Origin: Actinomycetospora soli
GTDB taxonomy: Bacteria; Actinomycetota; Actinomycetes; Mycobacteriales; Pseudonocardiaceae
Assembly (NCBI RefSeq): GCF_021026295.1
Contig: NZ_JAJNDA010000001.1
Location: 1-64,000 of the forward strand
DNA: 64,000 nt
Direction of reading: 5' to 3'
Part shown: in pieces, positions 1 through 8,068 of the stretch
Layout of the letters: every line of letters starts with the position of its first letter
Numbering within the stretch: the first letter of the stretch is position 1
The notes under the pieces: model-generated
What the model was told of the DNA's origin: nothing
The model's input: only the letters and a program-made list of their open reading frames with translations
Databases searched by the model: none
Made by a program: the position numbers and the translations under genes

Positions 1-118
1 CCGCGGCGTCGTTGGCGACCGACTGAAGATCTTCGTCGTTCACTGGGACGTCCTTCCCGACCACCATGCCCGGCACGGAAGTCGATCTTGGTCCGTCCGC
101 TGCTTACACGGTTGCCGT

Positions 119-193
119 GACACGCCCATCCACCACTCTGATGCCGGGTCGCAGTACACCGCGATCCGCTACGGCGAACGGCTGCTCGAGGCC
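119..193 (+). pseudogene. IS3-family transposase (OrfB, rve) fragment
   Basis: Reading from base 119 gives DTPIHHSDAGSQYTAIRYGE and then RLLEAG. This is the very characteristic stretch around the second catalytic Asp of IS3-family OrfB integrases (HHSDxGSQYTS/A). Only about 25 codons survive; neither the DDE end nor inverted repeats are visible. The frame continues without a stop into the HNH fragment that follows, and is also open back to the window edge, but what lies before base 119 is not recognisable as transposase. I infer a decayed element. Confidence 0.75.
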
Positions 194-565
194 GGGCCGA
201 CCCAGGCCGACAACCTCGGCGCCCTCTCGATCGGCGACCACCTGCGCAAACACGAGCCCACCTCGGGCTGGACCGTCCGCCAGACCCGCCCCGGCACCTT
301 CCTGTGGACCGCCCCCACCGGCACCCACCACATCGTCGAACCCGACCCCTACCGACCACTACGACCAGTACCGCGAGAGCGGTTCGACCACGGCATCACC
401 GACACCCGCGGCGAACCCCGACCTCCGAGGCCGTGGAAACCGAGAACGAACAAGCACGGCCACACCACCGACGCCCAACGACAGACCCTGCACGACATCG
501 ACCGGCGCCGACGCGAAAGACAGAAACAGCCCCCCGACCCCTTCGACGACGACCCGCCGTTCTAG
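194..565 (+). pseudogene. C-terminal remnant of DUF222/HNH endonuclease (13E12-type)
   Basis: From base 194 the frame reads GPTQADNLGAL, then KHEPTSGWTVRQ, and ends in a low-complexity basic/proline tail with DDDPPF before TAG at 563-565. This is the usual C-terminal end of actinobacterial DUF222-HNH proteins, where the phrase normally follows the DHxxPW half of the HNH site. The DUF222 domain and the first half of the HNH motif are absent, and the Cys/His cluster normally following NLGxL is replaced by SIGDHLRKH, so it cannot be an active nuclease. It is joined in frame to an IS3 transposase scrap and has no start codon of its own. Confidence 0.7.
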
Positions 566-579
566 GCAGGATCGCCGCC

Positions 580-999
580 ATGATCCACGTCCGCGCGGCC
601 GGGACGGACGACGTCGAGCAGGTCCTGGAACTGTGGTCCGTCGCCGGCGAGAACGACGACCGCCCAGCCGACGACCGCGACGTCGTGCTCGCCCTGCTCA
701 CCCGCGACCCGCAGGCCCTCCTGCTCGCGGAGGAGGACGGCGAGCTGGTCGGCACGGTCGTCGCCGGGTGGGGCGGATGGCGGGCCCACCTCTACCGGCT
801 CGCCGTCCACCCCGGGCACCGTCGCCGCGGGATCGCCTCCGCACTCCTGCGGGCTGCCGAGGAACGCCTGGTCGGGTTGGGCGCCCGGCGACTCGACGCC
901 ATGGTCCTCGAAGGCAACGTCGACGGGCAGGCGCTCTGGGCGCGGGCCGGCTTCGGCCCGCAGGAACGGTGGCGCCGCTGGGTGCGGCCCACCGGGTGA
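580..999 (+). CDS. GNAT family N-acetyltransferase
   Basis: A 139-residue single-domain GNAT protein. The acetyl-CoA binding motif is clear around residues 73-85 (LAVHPGHRRRGIASALL, i.e. V-x-P-x-x-R-x-x-G-I/A), preceded by the beta-4 segment and followed by the N-V-x-G-x-A-L-W-A-R-x-G-F segment typical of the fold's last part. The ATG at 580 begins IHVRAAGTDDVEQV, the standard GNAT N-terminus; the frame is open upstream but that part is HNH debris. It would transfer an acetyl group from acetyl-CoA to an amine; the substrate cannot be read from sequence. It lies 14 bases after the HNH remnant and converges with the NYN gene. Confidence 0.85.
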   Translation: MIHVRAAGTDDVEQVLELWSVAGENDDRPADDRDVVLALLTRDPQALLLAEEDGELVGTVVAGWGGWRAHLYRLAVHPGHRRRGIASALLRAAEERLVGLGARRLDAMVLEGNVDGQALWARAGFGPQERWRRWVRPTG

Positions 1000-1068
1000 G
1001 GCCGACGAGCGCCTGATCACCAGGACCTGCACCCGTAGGGCGCTGCACCCAACGTCACGGAGCGACGA

Positions 1069-2103
1069 TCAGGCCGGACGCAGCCGCCAGTCCCCGGCCC
1101 GCTCGTCCCAGTCCATGCCCACCACGCCCCGCGCCCGGGCGGCCTTCGCGAACGACAGGAACGAGGTGAAGCCGTAGGTCTTCTCGCTGAAGTCCGCGCG
1201 GCGCTTGCGCACCTGGTCCTTCAGCCCGGACAGCGGCACCGTGCCGTCCCGACCGGCCAGGTCCCCGACCACCTGGGCCAGCAGACGGAACGCGTCGTCC
1301 TCGGCGGGCTCGTCGACCGGGAAGCTCACCTCGGGGTCGCCGTGCGCCGACCCCTCCCCCAGCGCCACGATCCGCCGCTCCTGCAGGTGGCGAAGCAGCT
1401 CGCCGAACCCGCGGAACCCGTGCTCGGCCTCGTCGAACGTCGGGTCCTGGCGCAGCATCGCCCGCTTGAGCCGCGACGCGAGGACCGGCCCGTCGCCGCG
1501 GCGCGCGAGCCCGGAGAGCGTGCGCGTCACCAACCGCTCCACCGCCTCGTCGCCCGCGGGCTCCTCCGGCTCCTCCGTCCCGACGGCAGGTGTGGCCGGC
1601 TCGGGCGGCGGGGTGGTGTCGACGAGGCGGTCGTAGTAGAGGAACTCGTCGCAGGCGGGCGGGAGCAGCCGGGAGGTGGAGGACGCGACGCCGATGCCGA
1701 TCACCCGCTTGTCGAGCTCGCGCAGCTTGTGCACGAGCGGAGTGAAGTCGGAGTCGCCGGTGCCGATGGCGAAGGTGGTCACCCACGAGCGCTCGTAGGC
1801 GATCTCGATCGCGTCGACGGCCATCTTGATGTCGGCGGAGTTCTTGCGGGATCCGCCGAGCCGCTGCGGGATGTCGATGAGCTCGACCTGCGCCCGGGCC
1901 AGCAGGCGGCGGTCGTCGTCGAAGGAGGACCAGTCCGCGTACGCCCGCCGCGCGACCACACGGCCACGCACGGCGAGGGCATCGGCGACCGGACCGAGGT
2001 CGAACGGCGAGACCCCCAGCCCCTCCCGGGCCCCGATCGCGAGGTTCTCGTAGTCCAGGAGCAGGGCGATGCGCTCGTCGCGCTCGTCCGGGGTGGCGGC
2101 CAT
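1069..2103 (-). CDS. NYN-domain RNase-like protein with two OST-HTH/LOTUS domains
   Basis: 344 residues. Residues ~10-150 form a NYN (PIN-like) nuclease domain, with the acidic metal site visible as LLLDYENLAIG near the start, then the internal Asp segments and GTGDSDFTPLVHKLRE. Two winged-helix OST-HTH/LOTUS domains follow, roughly residues 180-245 and 275-344. The combination is known in LabA/DUF88-type proteins and is associated with RNA binding or cleavage; the bacterial role is poorly defined. Start chosen at ATG 2103 (MAATPDERDERIALLLDYEN). It ends 69 bases from the convergent GNAT gene. Confidence 0.85.
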   Translation of the reverse strand: MAATPDERDERIALLLDYENLAIGAREGLGVSPFDLGPVADALAVRGRVVARRAYADWSSFDDDRRLLARAQVELIDIPQRLGGSRKNSADIKMAVDAIEIAYERSWVTTFAIGTGDSDFTPLVHKLRELDKRVIGIGVASSTSRLLPPACDEFLYYDRLVDTTPPPEPATPAVGTEEPEEPAGDEAVERLVTRTLSGLARRGDGPVLASRLKRAMLRQDPTFDEAEHGFRGFGELLRHLQERRIVALGEGSAHGDPEVSFPVDEPAEDDAFRLLAQVVGDLAGRDGTVPLSGLKDQVRKRRADFSEKTYGFTSFLSFAKAARARGVVGMDWDERAGDWRLRPA

Positions 2104-2116
2104 GCCGCACACCCTG

Positions 2117-2644
2117 TCAGGGAACGATCTGCACCTGGTCGTAGACGTTCAGGTAGTCGAAGAACTTCTCCGACGCGTCGTGCGAGAGGTGCACGCAACC
2201 CGCCGAGTCGCGCTGCAGGCTGCCCTCGTGGAAGGCGTCGCCCGGCGCGAAGAACACCGAGTTGTTCATCGGCGCGTGGTCGTACTCGTCGGACTTGTGG
2301 TCCTTGTCCTTCCACATCACCGAGAAGGTGCCGGTCGGCGTCTCGTAGCCCTTGGCGCCCGTGGTGATCGGCACCGGCCCGTAGACGACCTTGCCGTGCC
2401 CGTCGGTGAGCCACGCCTTCTTCGCCGAGATGTCGACGCACGCCTTCGCCTCGGGCTTGCACGGCGTCTGGCTGCCGTGCGCCGTCGCGGGCGCCGGGGC
2501 CGGCGTGGCGGCGGGCGCCGCGATCGCCGGGGCACCCATCGCCAGCAGGCTCGCGCCGACCGCGCCGATCGACCCGACGCCCACCCGCAGTCGCGATCCG
2601 GCGCCACCCGAGGGTGAGGACGCGTCCCGGTGGTGACGACCCAT
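2117..2644 (-). CDS. Secreted L,D-transpeptidase (YkuD domain)
   Basis: 175 residues. An N-terminal signal sequence (basic start, then a hydrophobic stretch around residues 25-45 ending in alanines/prolines) is followed by a short Ala/Pro linker and a YkuD catalytic domain. The active site is visible as H-E-G...S-A-G-C-V-H-L-S-H-D, with the nucleophilic Cys in SAGCVHL. Such enzymes make 3-3 cross-links in peptidoglycan or attach proteins to it, outside the membrane. The start was placed at ATG 2644 because the next in-frame region upstream has no signal-peptide character and an A/G-rich site (AAGGAAC) lies just before it. A second L,D-transpeptidase with a different architecture is at 25028. 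Confidence 0.88.
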   Translation of the reverse strand: MGRHHRDASSPSGGAGSRLRVGVGSIGAVGASLLAMGAPAIAAPAATPAPAPATAHGSQTPCKPEAKACVDISAKKAWLTDGHGKVVYGPVPITTGAKGYETPTGTFSVMWKDKDHKSDEYDHAPMNNSVFFAPGDAFHEGSLQRDSAGCVHLSHDASEKFFDYLNVYDQVQIVP

Positions 2645-2932
2645 GGTGTGTTCCTTCGCGGTCGGTGATGCGGAGTGCTCGCCCCGTCCAACGCCCGCCG
2701 GGCGGGTCCGGTGCGGGCGAGCGACGAGGAGTCTGCACCCCGAGATCCACACCGCGCGGCGGGGATCATGGTCCTGAGCTGGGCATTCGCGGGCAGCCCG
2801 ACACGAACCGGACGAGCCGGGCCGAGCACCCGAACCGGACGGGGAGGCCACGGCGGAACGACACGCCGACGTTTCCTGAGAGCCCTCGATGAATCCTCGG
2901 CCGGTTACCGCCGTGTGGGTGTGATCGAGCCC

Positions 2933-3196
2933 TCAGCTCACGAGACGGAGTTCCACACTCCGGCTGGCCGCGCTCTCGCGGGCGCAGTCGACCACGCGGG
3001 CCTGCGGCGCCGGCAGCGGCTCGGCGTCCACGTGCAGCTCGAGGTCCAGCCCGGCGGCCGCGGCCCGGTCGAGCGCGCCGTGCAGGCGGCAGCTCAGCGT
3101 CGCGGCGTCGGGGAGCGTCCCGCGCGCGTCCACCGGGAGCCCGGGGCGGCGGCCGACGCGGACCGGGTCGACCGTGGGGGTCGCCTCGAGGGTCAT
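2933..3196 (-). CDS. Small hypothetical protein (87 aa)
   Basis: An 87-residue acidic/alanine-rich protein beginning MTLEATPTVDPVRVG and ending ELRLVS. No domain is recognised, and there is no signal peptide, membrane helix or Cys cluster. I accept it as a gene because ATG 3196 is preceded on its strand by a strong AGGAGG ribosome site at good spacing and because its third codon positions are GC-biased throughout. It is transcribed away from the acyl-CoA synthetase gene, sharing a 229-base intergenic region that holds 18-base tandem repeats. Confidence 0.55.
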   Translation of the reverse strand: MTLEATPTVDPVRVGRRPGLPVDARGTLPDAATLSCRLHGALDRAAAAGLDLELHVDAEPLPAPQARVVDCARESAASRSVELRLVS

Positions 3197-3311
3197 GGCA
3201 GCCTCCTCGCCGTCCGGCGGCGGGGACGCCGGGCGGGGCCCCGGAACGGTGTCCCCGGGCGTAGACACACCCGGTACCCGTTCGTGGTCCCTGTCACTCC
3301 TCCGCGGGCAC

Positions 3312-3365
3312 ATCCACGCGAAGCCGTCGATCCACGCGGAGCCGGACATCCACGCGAACACGACA
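3312..3365 (+). repeat. Three tandem 18-bp repeats in a divergent intergenic region
   Basis: ATCCACGCG begins at 3312, 3330 and 3348, an exact 18-base period; the remainder of each unit is partly conserved (AAGCCG/GAGCCG/AACACG). They lie between the 87-aa gene and the acyl-CoA synthetase. Because 18 is a multiple of three, they could encode a hexapeptide repeat (IHAKPS, IHAEPD, IHANTT) if translation started further upstream. Tandem regulator binding sites are the more likely reading. Confidence 0.6.
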
Positions 3366-3425
3366 GCGCGGGACGCTGCGCCCACCGGGCCGCGGCGTCG
3401 CCCGATCGGGAGCAGACTGCCGGGC

Positions 3426-5084
3426 GTGTCCATCGACGAGGCCGCACCGTCGCGGGTCGACGTGATCGCCGAGCTCACCGGTCCGGGCGGGCCGTTCGAG
3501 CTCGCCGCGACGGAGGTCCGCGGGGTCCCGCTCCGGGTGCACGTGACCGGCCCGCAGACGCTGCGCGAGGCGCACGAGGCCCTCGCCGTCGCCGACGACC
3601 GGCTCTTCACCCTCTACGCCGGGGAGCGGGTGACCTTCGGCGAGCACCGCGCCCGCGTCGCCACCCTGGCGCGCCGTCTCACTGACGCGGGTCTGCAGCC
3701 GGGCGACCGGGTGGCCGTCTGCCTGCGCAACTACCCGGAGTGGCCCACCGTGTGCTGGGCCGCGTGGGTGTCGGGGCTGGTGGTGGTCCCGCTCAACGCC
3801 TGGTGGCAGGCCGCCGAGCTGGCGCACGCGGTCGCCGACGCGACGCCGCGGCTCGTCGTCGCCGACGGCGAGCGCAGTGCCGTGCTCCGGGAGGTCACTC
3901 CCGACGACGTCCCGGTGGTCACCGTCCGCGGCACCGGGGACACGACCTTCGACGCGTTCCTCGGCGAGCCCGCCCTCGTGCCCCTGCCCGAGCACCGCCC
4001 GGCGCCCGACGACGACGCCTTCATCCTCTACACCTCCGGCACGACGGGCCGCCCGAAGGGCGCGGTGGGCACCCACCGGAACCTGCTCACCGACGTGGCC
4101 AACCGCGGGCTGCTCGCCGCCGCCGGCGCACGGGTGACCGGCGCGGCTCCGCCCGAGCGGCCGGGGATGCTCCTCGCCTTCCCGATGTTCCACGTCGCCG
4201 GACTCTGCGCGATGGTGAACATGACCCTCGCCGGATCGGTCCTCGCCACCCAGTACCGCTGGGACGCCGCCGAGGCCCTGGACCTCATCGCGGCGGAGGG
4301 CCTCACCGGCATCGCCGGGGTCCCGACAATCGCCGGCGACCTGCTCCGCGTCGCGGAGACCACGGGCCGGCGTGGCGACCTCGCCACCCTCGCGAACATC
4401 GGCATGGGCGGCGCCCCGATCCCGCCCGAGCTCGTGCGTCGCGCGGCCCCCGTGGCCACACCCGGCAACGGGTACGGGCTGACCGAGACGACCGCCGGGA
4501 TCGCGTTCAACTCCGGCGACGAGTACGTCGCCGCGCCCGACGCGGTCGGCCGCCCGGTGCCGAGCGCGGACGTCCGGGTGGTGGACCCGTCGTCGGGAAC
4601 GGACCTCGGCGAGGGCGAGATCGGCGAGCTGTGGTTCCGCGGGCCGAACGTGGTCCGCGGCTACTGGAACGCCCCCGAGGCCACGGCGGCCGCGTTCGTC
4701 GACGGCTGGTTCCGCACCGGCGACCTGGGGCGGGTCGACGACGGCGTGATCCGCGTGGTCGACCGGCTCAAGGACGTGGTGATCCGCGGCGGGGAGAACG
4801 TCTACTGCGCCGCGGTCGAGGCCGAGCTGCTCGAGGTCGACGGCGTGCTGGACGCCGCGGTCGTCGGGATCCCGCACCCGACGTACGGCGAGGAGGTGGC
4901 CGCGGTCGTCGTGCATGCCCCGGGCCACGTGCCCGACGAGGCCGCGCTGCGCGAGCGGGTGGCGACACGGATCGCGGCCTTCGCCGCCCCGACGGCCATC
5001 CGGACGACGACGGACCCGCTGCCGCGCAACGCCGTCGGGAAGGTCCTCAAGCGTGAGCTGCGGGAGACGGTCACCAGGGCGTGA
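3426..5084 (+). CDS. Acyl-CoA synthetase (AMP-forming), class I adenylate-forming enzyme
   Basis: 552 residues from GTG 3426. All signature motifs are present in order: the P-loop-like YTSGTTGRPKGAV, GYGLTET, FRTGDLGRVDDGVIRVVDR with the hinge Asp, RLKDVVIRGGENVY, and the C-terminal catalytic lysine in PRNAVGKVLKREL. It should activate a carboxylate with ATP to an acyl-adenylate and transfer it to CoA; a fatty or aromatic acid is plausible given the enoyl-CoA hydratases nearby. An in-frame ATG exists at 3174, but the intervening segment is low-complexity and holds the 18-base repeats, so GTG 3426 is preferred. Its 3' end overlaps the convergent SDR gene by 14 bases. Confidence 0.9.
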   Translation: MSIDEAAPSRVDVIAELTGPGGPFELAATEVRGVPLRVHVTGPQTLREAHEALAVADDRLFTLYAGERVTFGEHRARVATLARRLTDAGLQPGDRVAVCLRNYPEWPTVCWAAWVSGLVVVPLNAWWQAAELAHAVADATPRLVVADGERSAVLREVTPDDVPVVTVRGTGDTTFDAFLGEPALVPLPEHRPAPDDDAFILYTSGTTGRPKGAVGTHRNLLTDVANRGLLAAAGARVTGAAPPERPGMLLAFPMFHVAGLCAMVNMTLAGSVLATQYRWDAAEALDLIAAEGLTGIAGVPTIAGDLLRVAETTGRRGDLATLANIGMGGAPIPPELVRRAAPVATPGNGYGLTETTAGIAFNSGDEYVAAPDAVGRPVPSADVRVVDPSSGTDLGEGEIGELWFRGPNVVRGYWNAPEATAAAFVDGWFRTGDLGRVDDGVIRVVDRLKDVVIRGGENVYCAAVEAELLEVDGVLDAAVVGIPHPTYGEEVAAVVVHAPGHVPDEAALRERVATRIAAFAAPTAIRTTTDPLPRNAVGKVLKRELRETVTRA

Positions 5085-5751
5085 GGCCCTCGCGGGAGAG
5101 CGAGCGACCGGACGGGCCCTCGGTGTCGAGCACCGCGGCGACGAGGGCGTCGGTGCCCTCGTCCAGGGTCTGGTGGCCGCGGTAGTCGTTGAACTCGGTC
5201 GCGGTGAAGCCCGGGTTGACGATCGTGACGAGCACGTCCGGCAGCGTCCGCGCGTACATCAGCCCGGCCATGTTCAGGGCCGCCTTCGACGACGGGTAGG
5301 CGAGGTGGGGCCAGTTCTCCCACCGGCCCGCGTCCATGAGCTGCAGCGAGCCGAGCTGCGAGGACACGAGCACCAGGCGCGGTGTGGCCGAGGCGCGCAG
5401 CAGCGGGAGGAAGGCGTGGGTGACGCGGACCGGGCCGACGACGTTGGTCTCGAGGACCTCGCGCACCTCGTCCGGCCCGGTGTCGGCGGGCCTCGCCCGG
5501 GTGCCGGCGACCCCGGCGTTGTTCACGAGGACGTCGAGCGCGCCGAACGACGCCTCGACCTCCTTCACCGCGGCGGCGACGGATGCGTCGTCGGTGACGT
5601 CGAGGGCGATCGGGTGGACGTTCTCCTCGGAGACGTCCGCGGCCGCAGGGGTGCGGCAGCCGGCGAGGACGGTGACGCCCTGCGCGGCGAGACGGCGGGC
5701 GGCGTGGGCACCGATCCCGCGGGAGGCGCCGGTGATGAATGCTGTGGTCAT
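5071..5751 (-). CDS. Short-chain dehydrogenase/reductase
   Basis: 226 residues. Classical SDR: cofactor motif TGASRGIG near residue 8, structural NNAG motif, catalytic Ser in SSQLGS and the YxxxK pair in AYPSSKAAL. It probably binds NADP(H), given the Arg after GAS, and oxidises or reduces a small alcohol/ketone. The start is ATG 5751 (TTAFITGASRG). It is divergent, 88 bases away, from an XRE-type regulator gene at 5840. This pairing of SDR with a MmyB-type regulator is common in actinobacteria, which suggests the regulator controls this gene. Confidence 0.9.
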   Translation of the reverse strand: MTTAFITGASRGIGAHAARRLAAQGVTVLAGCRTPAAADVSEENVHPIALDVTDDASVAAAVKEVEASFGALDVLVNNAGVAGTRARPADTGPDEVREVLETNVVGPVRVTHAFLPLLRASATPRLVLVSSQLGSLQLMDAGRWENWPHLAYPSSKAALNMAGLMYARTLPDVLVTIVNPGFTATEFNDYRGHQTLDEGTDALVAAVLDTEGPSGRSLSREGLTPW

Positions 5752-5839
5752 GTCGATCACCGTGCGCCGGGTGGTCGGTGCGCAGCCAGGGATCGCCGGT
5801 CCCAGGCACCGGCGGCCCCGGGACGGCAGGCTGGGGCCC

Positions 5840-6676
5840 GTGAACGACGCCGGAGAACTCGCCGCGGCGCTGCGCCAGTGGCGTGAGCGCCTCTCCCCCG
5901 CCGAGGTCGGCGTGCCCGCTGGGCCCCGACGCCGCACCCCGGGCCTGCGCCGCGAGGAGGTGGCGCAGCTCGCCGGGGTGTCGGTGGACTACGTGGTCCG
6001 GCTCGAGCAGGCGCGCGGGCCGCACCCGTCGGAGTCCGTGCTCGGGGCGCTCGCCCGTGCCCTGCGGCTCGCGCCGGCCGAGACCACCCACCTGTTCACG
6101 CTGGCCGGCGTCGCGGTGCCCGGGCCGGACCGCGTGCGCGACACCGTCCGGCCCTCGGTCCTGCGTCTGCTCGACCGGATGCACGACCTGCCGGCCATGC
6201 TCATCGGCGCCGGCGAGGACGTCCTGGCGTGGAACGCGCTGCTCGCGGCCCTGTGGGGCGACGTGTCCGCGGTGCCGCGGGAGCGGCGCAACCTGTTGTG
6301 GCTGCAGTTCGCGGGACACATCCGGCTCGCCACCGACGAGCAGGGCGACGCCTCCCGGCTGGAGCGCTCGACCGTGGCGCGGGCCCGGGCCGCCCTCGCC
6401 CGCTACCCGCACGACCACCGGCTGCGCGGGCTCGTCGACGAGCTGTACCGCACCCACCCGCGGTTCGCCGAGCTCTGGGACGCGCGGCCCGTCGAGCACG
6501 CCCGCGTCGACCGCAAGCGCTACGACGTCCCGGGGATCGGGCCGATCGTCCTGGACTGCGACGTGCTCGAGGTCCCCCAGGACGACCAGCGCCTGATCGT
6601 CTACTCGGCGGCCCCGGGGACCGAGGACGCCGAGAAGCTCGACCTGCTGCGGGTGGTCGGCCTGCAGAGCGTCTGA
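5840..6676 (+). CDS. XRE-family regulator with MmyB-like ligand-binding domain
   Basis: 278 residues from GTG 5840. An N-terminal helix-turn-helix (about residues 5-80, with RRTPGLRREEVAQLAGVS and YVVRLEQARG) is followed by a MmyB-like PAS-type domain containing DLPAMLIGAGEDVLAWN and the later H-x-R-F-AELWD segment. This family binds an unknown hydrophobic ligand and usually regulates an adjacent oxidoreductase gene. It is divergent from the SDR gene and its stop abuts the stop of the convergent enoyl-CoA hydratase gene. The open frame runs far upstream, but protein similarity begins only at the GTG (NDAGELAAALRQWRERL). Confidence 0.88.
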   Translation: MNDAGELAAALRQWRERLSPAEVGVPAGPRRRTPGLRREEVAQLAGVSVDYVVRLEQARGPHPSESVLGALARALRLAPAETTHLFTLAGVAVPGPDRVRDTVRPSVLRLLDRMHDLPAMLIGAGEDVLAWNALLAALWGDVSAVPRERRNLLWLQFAGHIRLATDEQGDASRLERSTVARARAALARYPHDHRLRGLVDELYRTHPRFAELWDARPVEHARVDRKRYDVPGIGPIVLDCDVLEVPQDDQRLIVYSAAPGTEDAEKLDLLRVVGLQSV

Positions 6677-7501
6677 TCAGGCGCCCCGGAAGACCGGCTT
6701 CTCCTTCGCGACGAAGGCGTCGACCGCGTTGCGGTGGTCCTCGGTGGCCCCCAGCCGGGCCTGGGCCGCGGCCTCGTGCTCCAGGACGTCGCGCAGCGAC
6801 GACACCGTGCCCATCGCGACGGCCGCCTTGATCTCGGCGAACGCCAGCGTGGGCCCCGCGGCGAGCCGCCGCGCGAGGGCGAGGGCGGCCTCGTCGGTGG
6901 CCTCGGGCGTGTCCGCGACCTCCCGGACGATCCCCCAGTCCCGCGCCTGCTCGGCGGTGAAGGTGTCGCCGAGCATGAGCAGTTCGGTCGCCCGCGAGGA
7001 GCCGACGCAGTGCGCGAGGGTGCCGGAGAGCCCGGAGTCCCCACCGAAGCCGATCCCCGCGAACGCGGTCGCGAACTTCGTGCCCGCCGTCGCCACCCGC
7101 AGGTCGCAGGCGAGGGCGAACCCGAGCCCTGCACCGACGGCGGTGCCGTTGATCGCGCAGACGACCGGCTTGCGCATGCTGCCCAGGGCCATCGCGATCC
7201 GGTTGTAGTGCTCCGGGACGGTCGAGAGCGCGTCCGCGCCGATCCCGCCGTCCTCCCCCGCCCGCAGGGCCTCGGCGTGCTCGCGCAGGTCCTGCCCGAC
7301 GCAGAACGCCTTGCCGGTGGAGGCGAGCACGACCGCGCGTACCGACGGGTCGTCGGCCACCGCCTCCAGCGCGTCCCGCAGCGCGACCTTCAGCTCGACC
7401 GTCAGCGCGTTGCGGTTGTCCGGCCGGTTGAGGCGGACGGTGGTCACCGCCTCCCGGTCGTCGGTCTCGACGAGCACGGGCGGGTTCTCGACGCTGCTCA
7501 T
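6677..7501 (-). CDS. Enoyl-CoA hydratase/isomerase family protein
   Basis: 274 residues, crotonase fold. The CoA-binding/oxyanion segments are visible: AFCVGQDLREH, then GTAVGAGLGFALACDLRVA and GGDSGLSGTLAHCVG, with the C-terminal trimerisation part FAEIKAAV...FVAKEKPVF. The equivalent of the second catalytic glutamate falls in GGDSG, where Asp is seen, so the exact reaction (hydratase, isomerase or another crotonase activity) is uncertain. The start is ATG 7501. It could act with the acyl-CoA synthetase upstream in fatty or aromatic acid oxidation. Confidence 0.88.
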   Translation of the reverse strand: MSSVENPPVLVETDDREAVTTVRLNRPDNRNALTVELKVALRDALEAVADDPSVRAVVLASTGKAFCVGQDLREHAEALRAGEDGGIGADALSTVPEHYNRIAMALGSMRKPVVCAINGTAVGAGLGFALACDLRVATAGTKFATAFAGIGFGGDSGLSGTLAHCVGSSRATELLMLGDTFTAEQARDWGIVREVADTPEATDEAALALARRLAAGPTLAFAEIKAAVAMGTVSSLRDVLEHEAAAQARLGATEDHRNAVDAFVAKEKPVFRGA

Positions 7502-7534
7502 GTCGATGATCGTGGCACGTGATTCAGTGGTTCC

Positions 7535-8068
7535 GTGAGGCCCCATCCCGTCGCGATCACGGTCTTCGTCGCCGTGCTCTGGACGGTCGGCGTCCTCCTC
7601 GCGACCAGCTCGCTGCACGGCACCGGCGCGCGCGACGTCGGGGTCCGCGGGTCCGGCCCGGAGGGCCCGTCGGTCGCCGAGCTCGCGTCGGGCCGCTGCG
7701 CCCCGACGATCACCAACCCGGGCGGCACGAACAACTACGTCCCGAGGGCCCCGTACACGAACCCGCTCGGCGCCGGGTTCACCGTCGCGGGGACCGTGCG
7801 CGACGAGGCCTGCCGCCCGCTGCCCGGCGTCCGCGTGCAGGTCTGGGCGCAGACGGCGACGGCGAGCGAGCAGCGCAACCGCACCTCCGTACGCACCGAC
7901 GACCAGGGGCGCTACCGGGTCGACACCGACCCGCTCGTCGCACAGTTCGGCGAACCCAACGTGCACGTCGGCTACGACGACCCCGGCCCGTGGCGCCGGG
8001 TGTTCCTGCGCAACGTCACCCGCGACGGCGACACGGGCGCGCAGGTCGACCTGGTGCTGTCGCCGTGA
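7535..8068 (+). CDS. Secreted/membrane-anchored intradiol-dioxygenase-like protein
   Basis: 177 residues from GTG 7535. One N-terminal hydrophobic segment (AITVFVAVLWTVGVLLA, residues ~7-23) suggests export with a signal anchor. The rest resembles the beta-sandwich of intradiol ring-cleavage dioxygenases: GTVRDEACRPLPGVRVQVW, then RTDDQGRYRVDT and the VHVGYDD strand. The family's Tyr/Tyr/His/His iron site is only partly apparent, so enzyme activity is doubtful. The stop overlaps the GTG of the next gene (GTGA), so the two are translationally coupled; a membrane haem protein could supply electrons, which is inference. Confidence 0.65.
   Translation: MRPHPVAITVFVAVLWTVGVLLATSSLHGTGARDVGVRGSGPEGPSVAELASGRCAPTITNPGGTNNYVPRAPYTNPLGAGFTVAGTVRDEACRPLPGVRVQVWAQTATASEQRNRTSVRTDDQGRYRVDTDPLVAQFGEPNVHVGYDDPGPWRRVFLRNVTRDGDTGAQVDLVLSP

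Noticed and set aside
3174-3425. Longer N-terminus for the acyl-CoA synthetase from ATG 3174
   Set aside because: The extra 84 residues are low-complexity, contain the 18-base repeats, overlap the opposite 87-aa gene's start region and are not part of the enzyme family.
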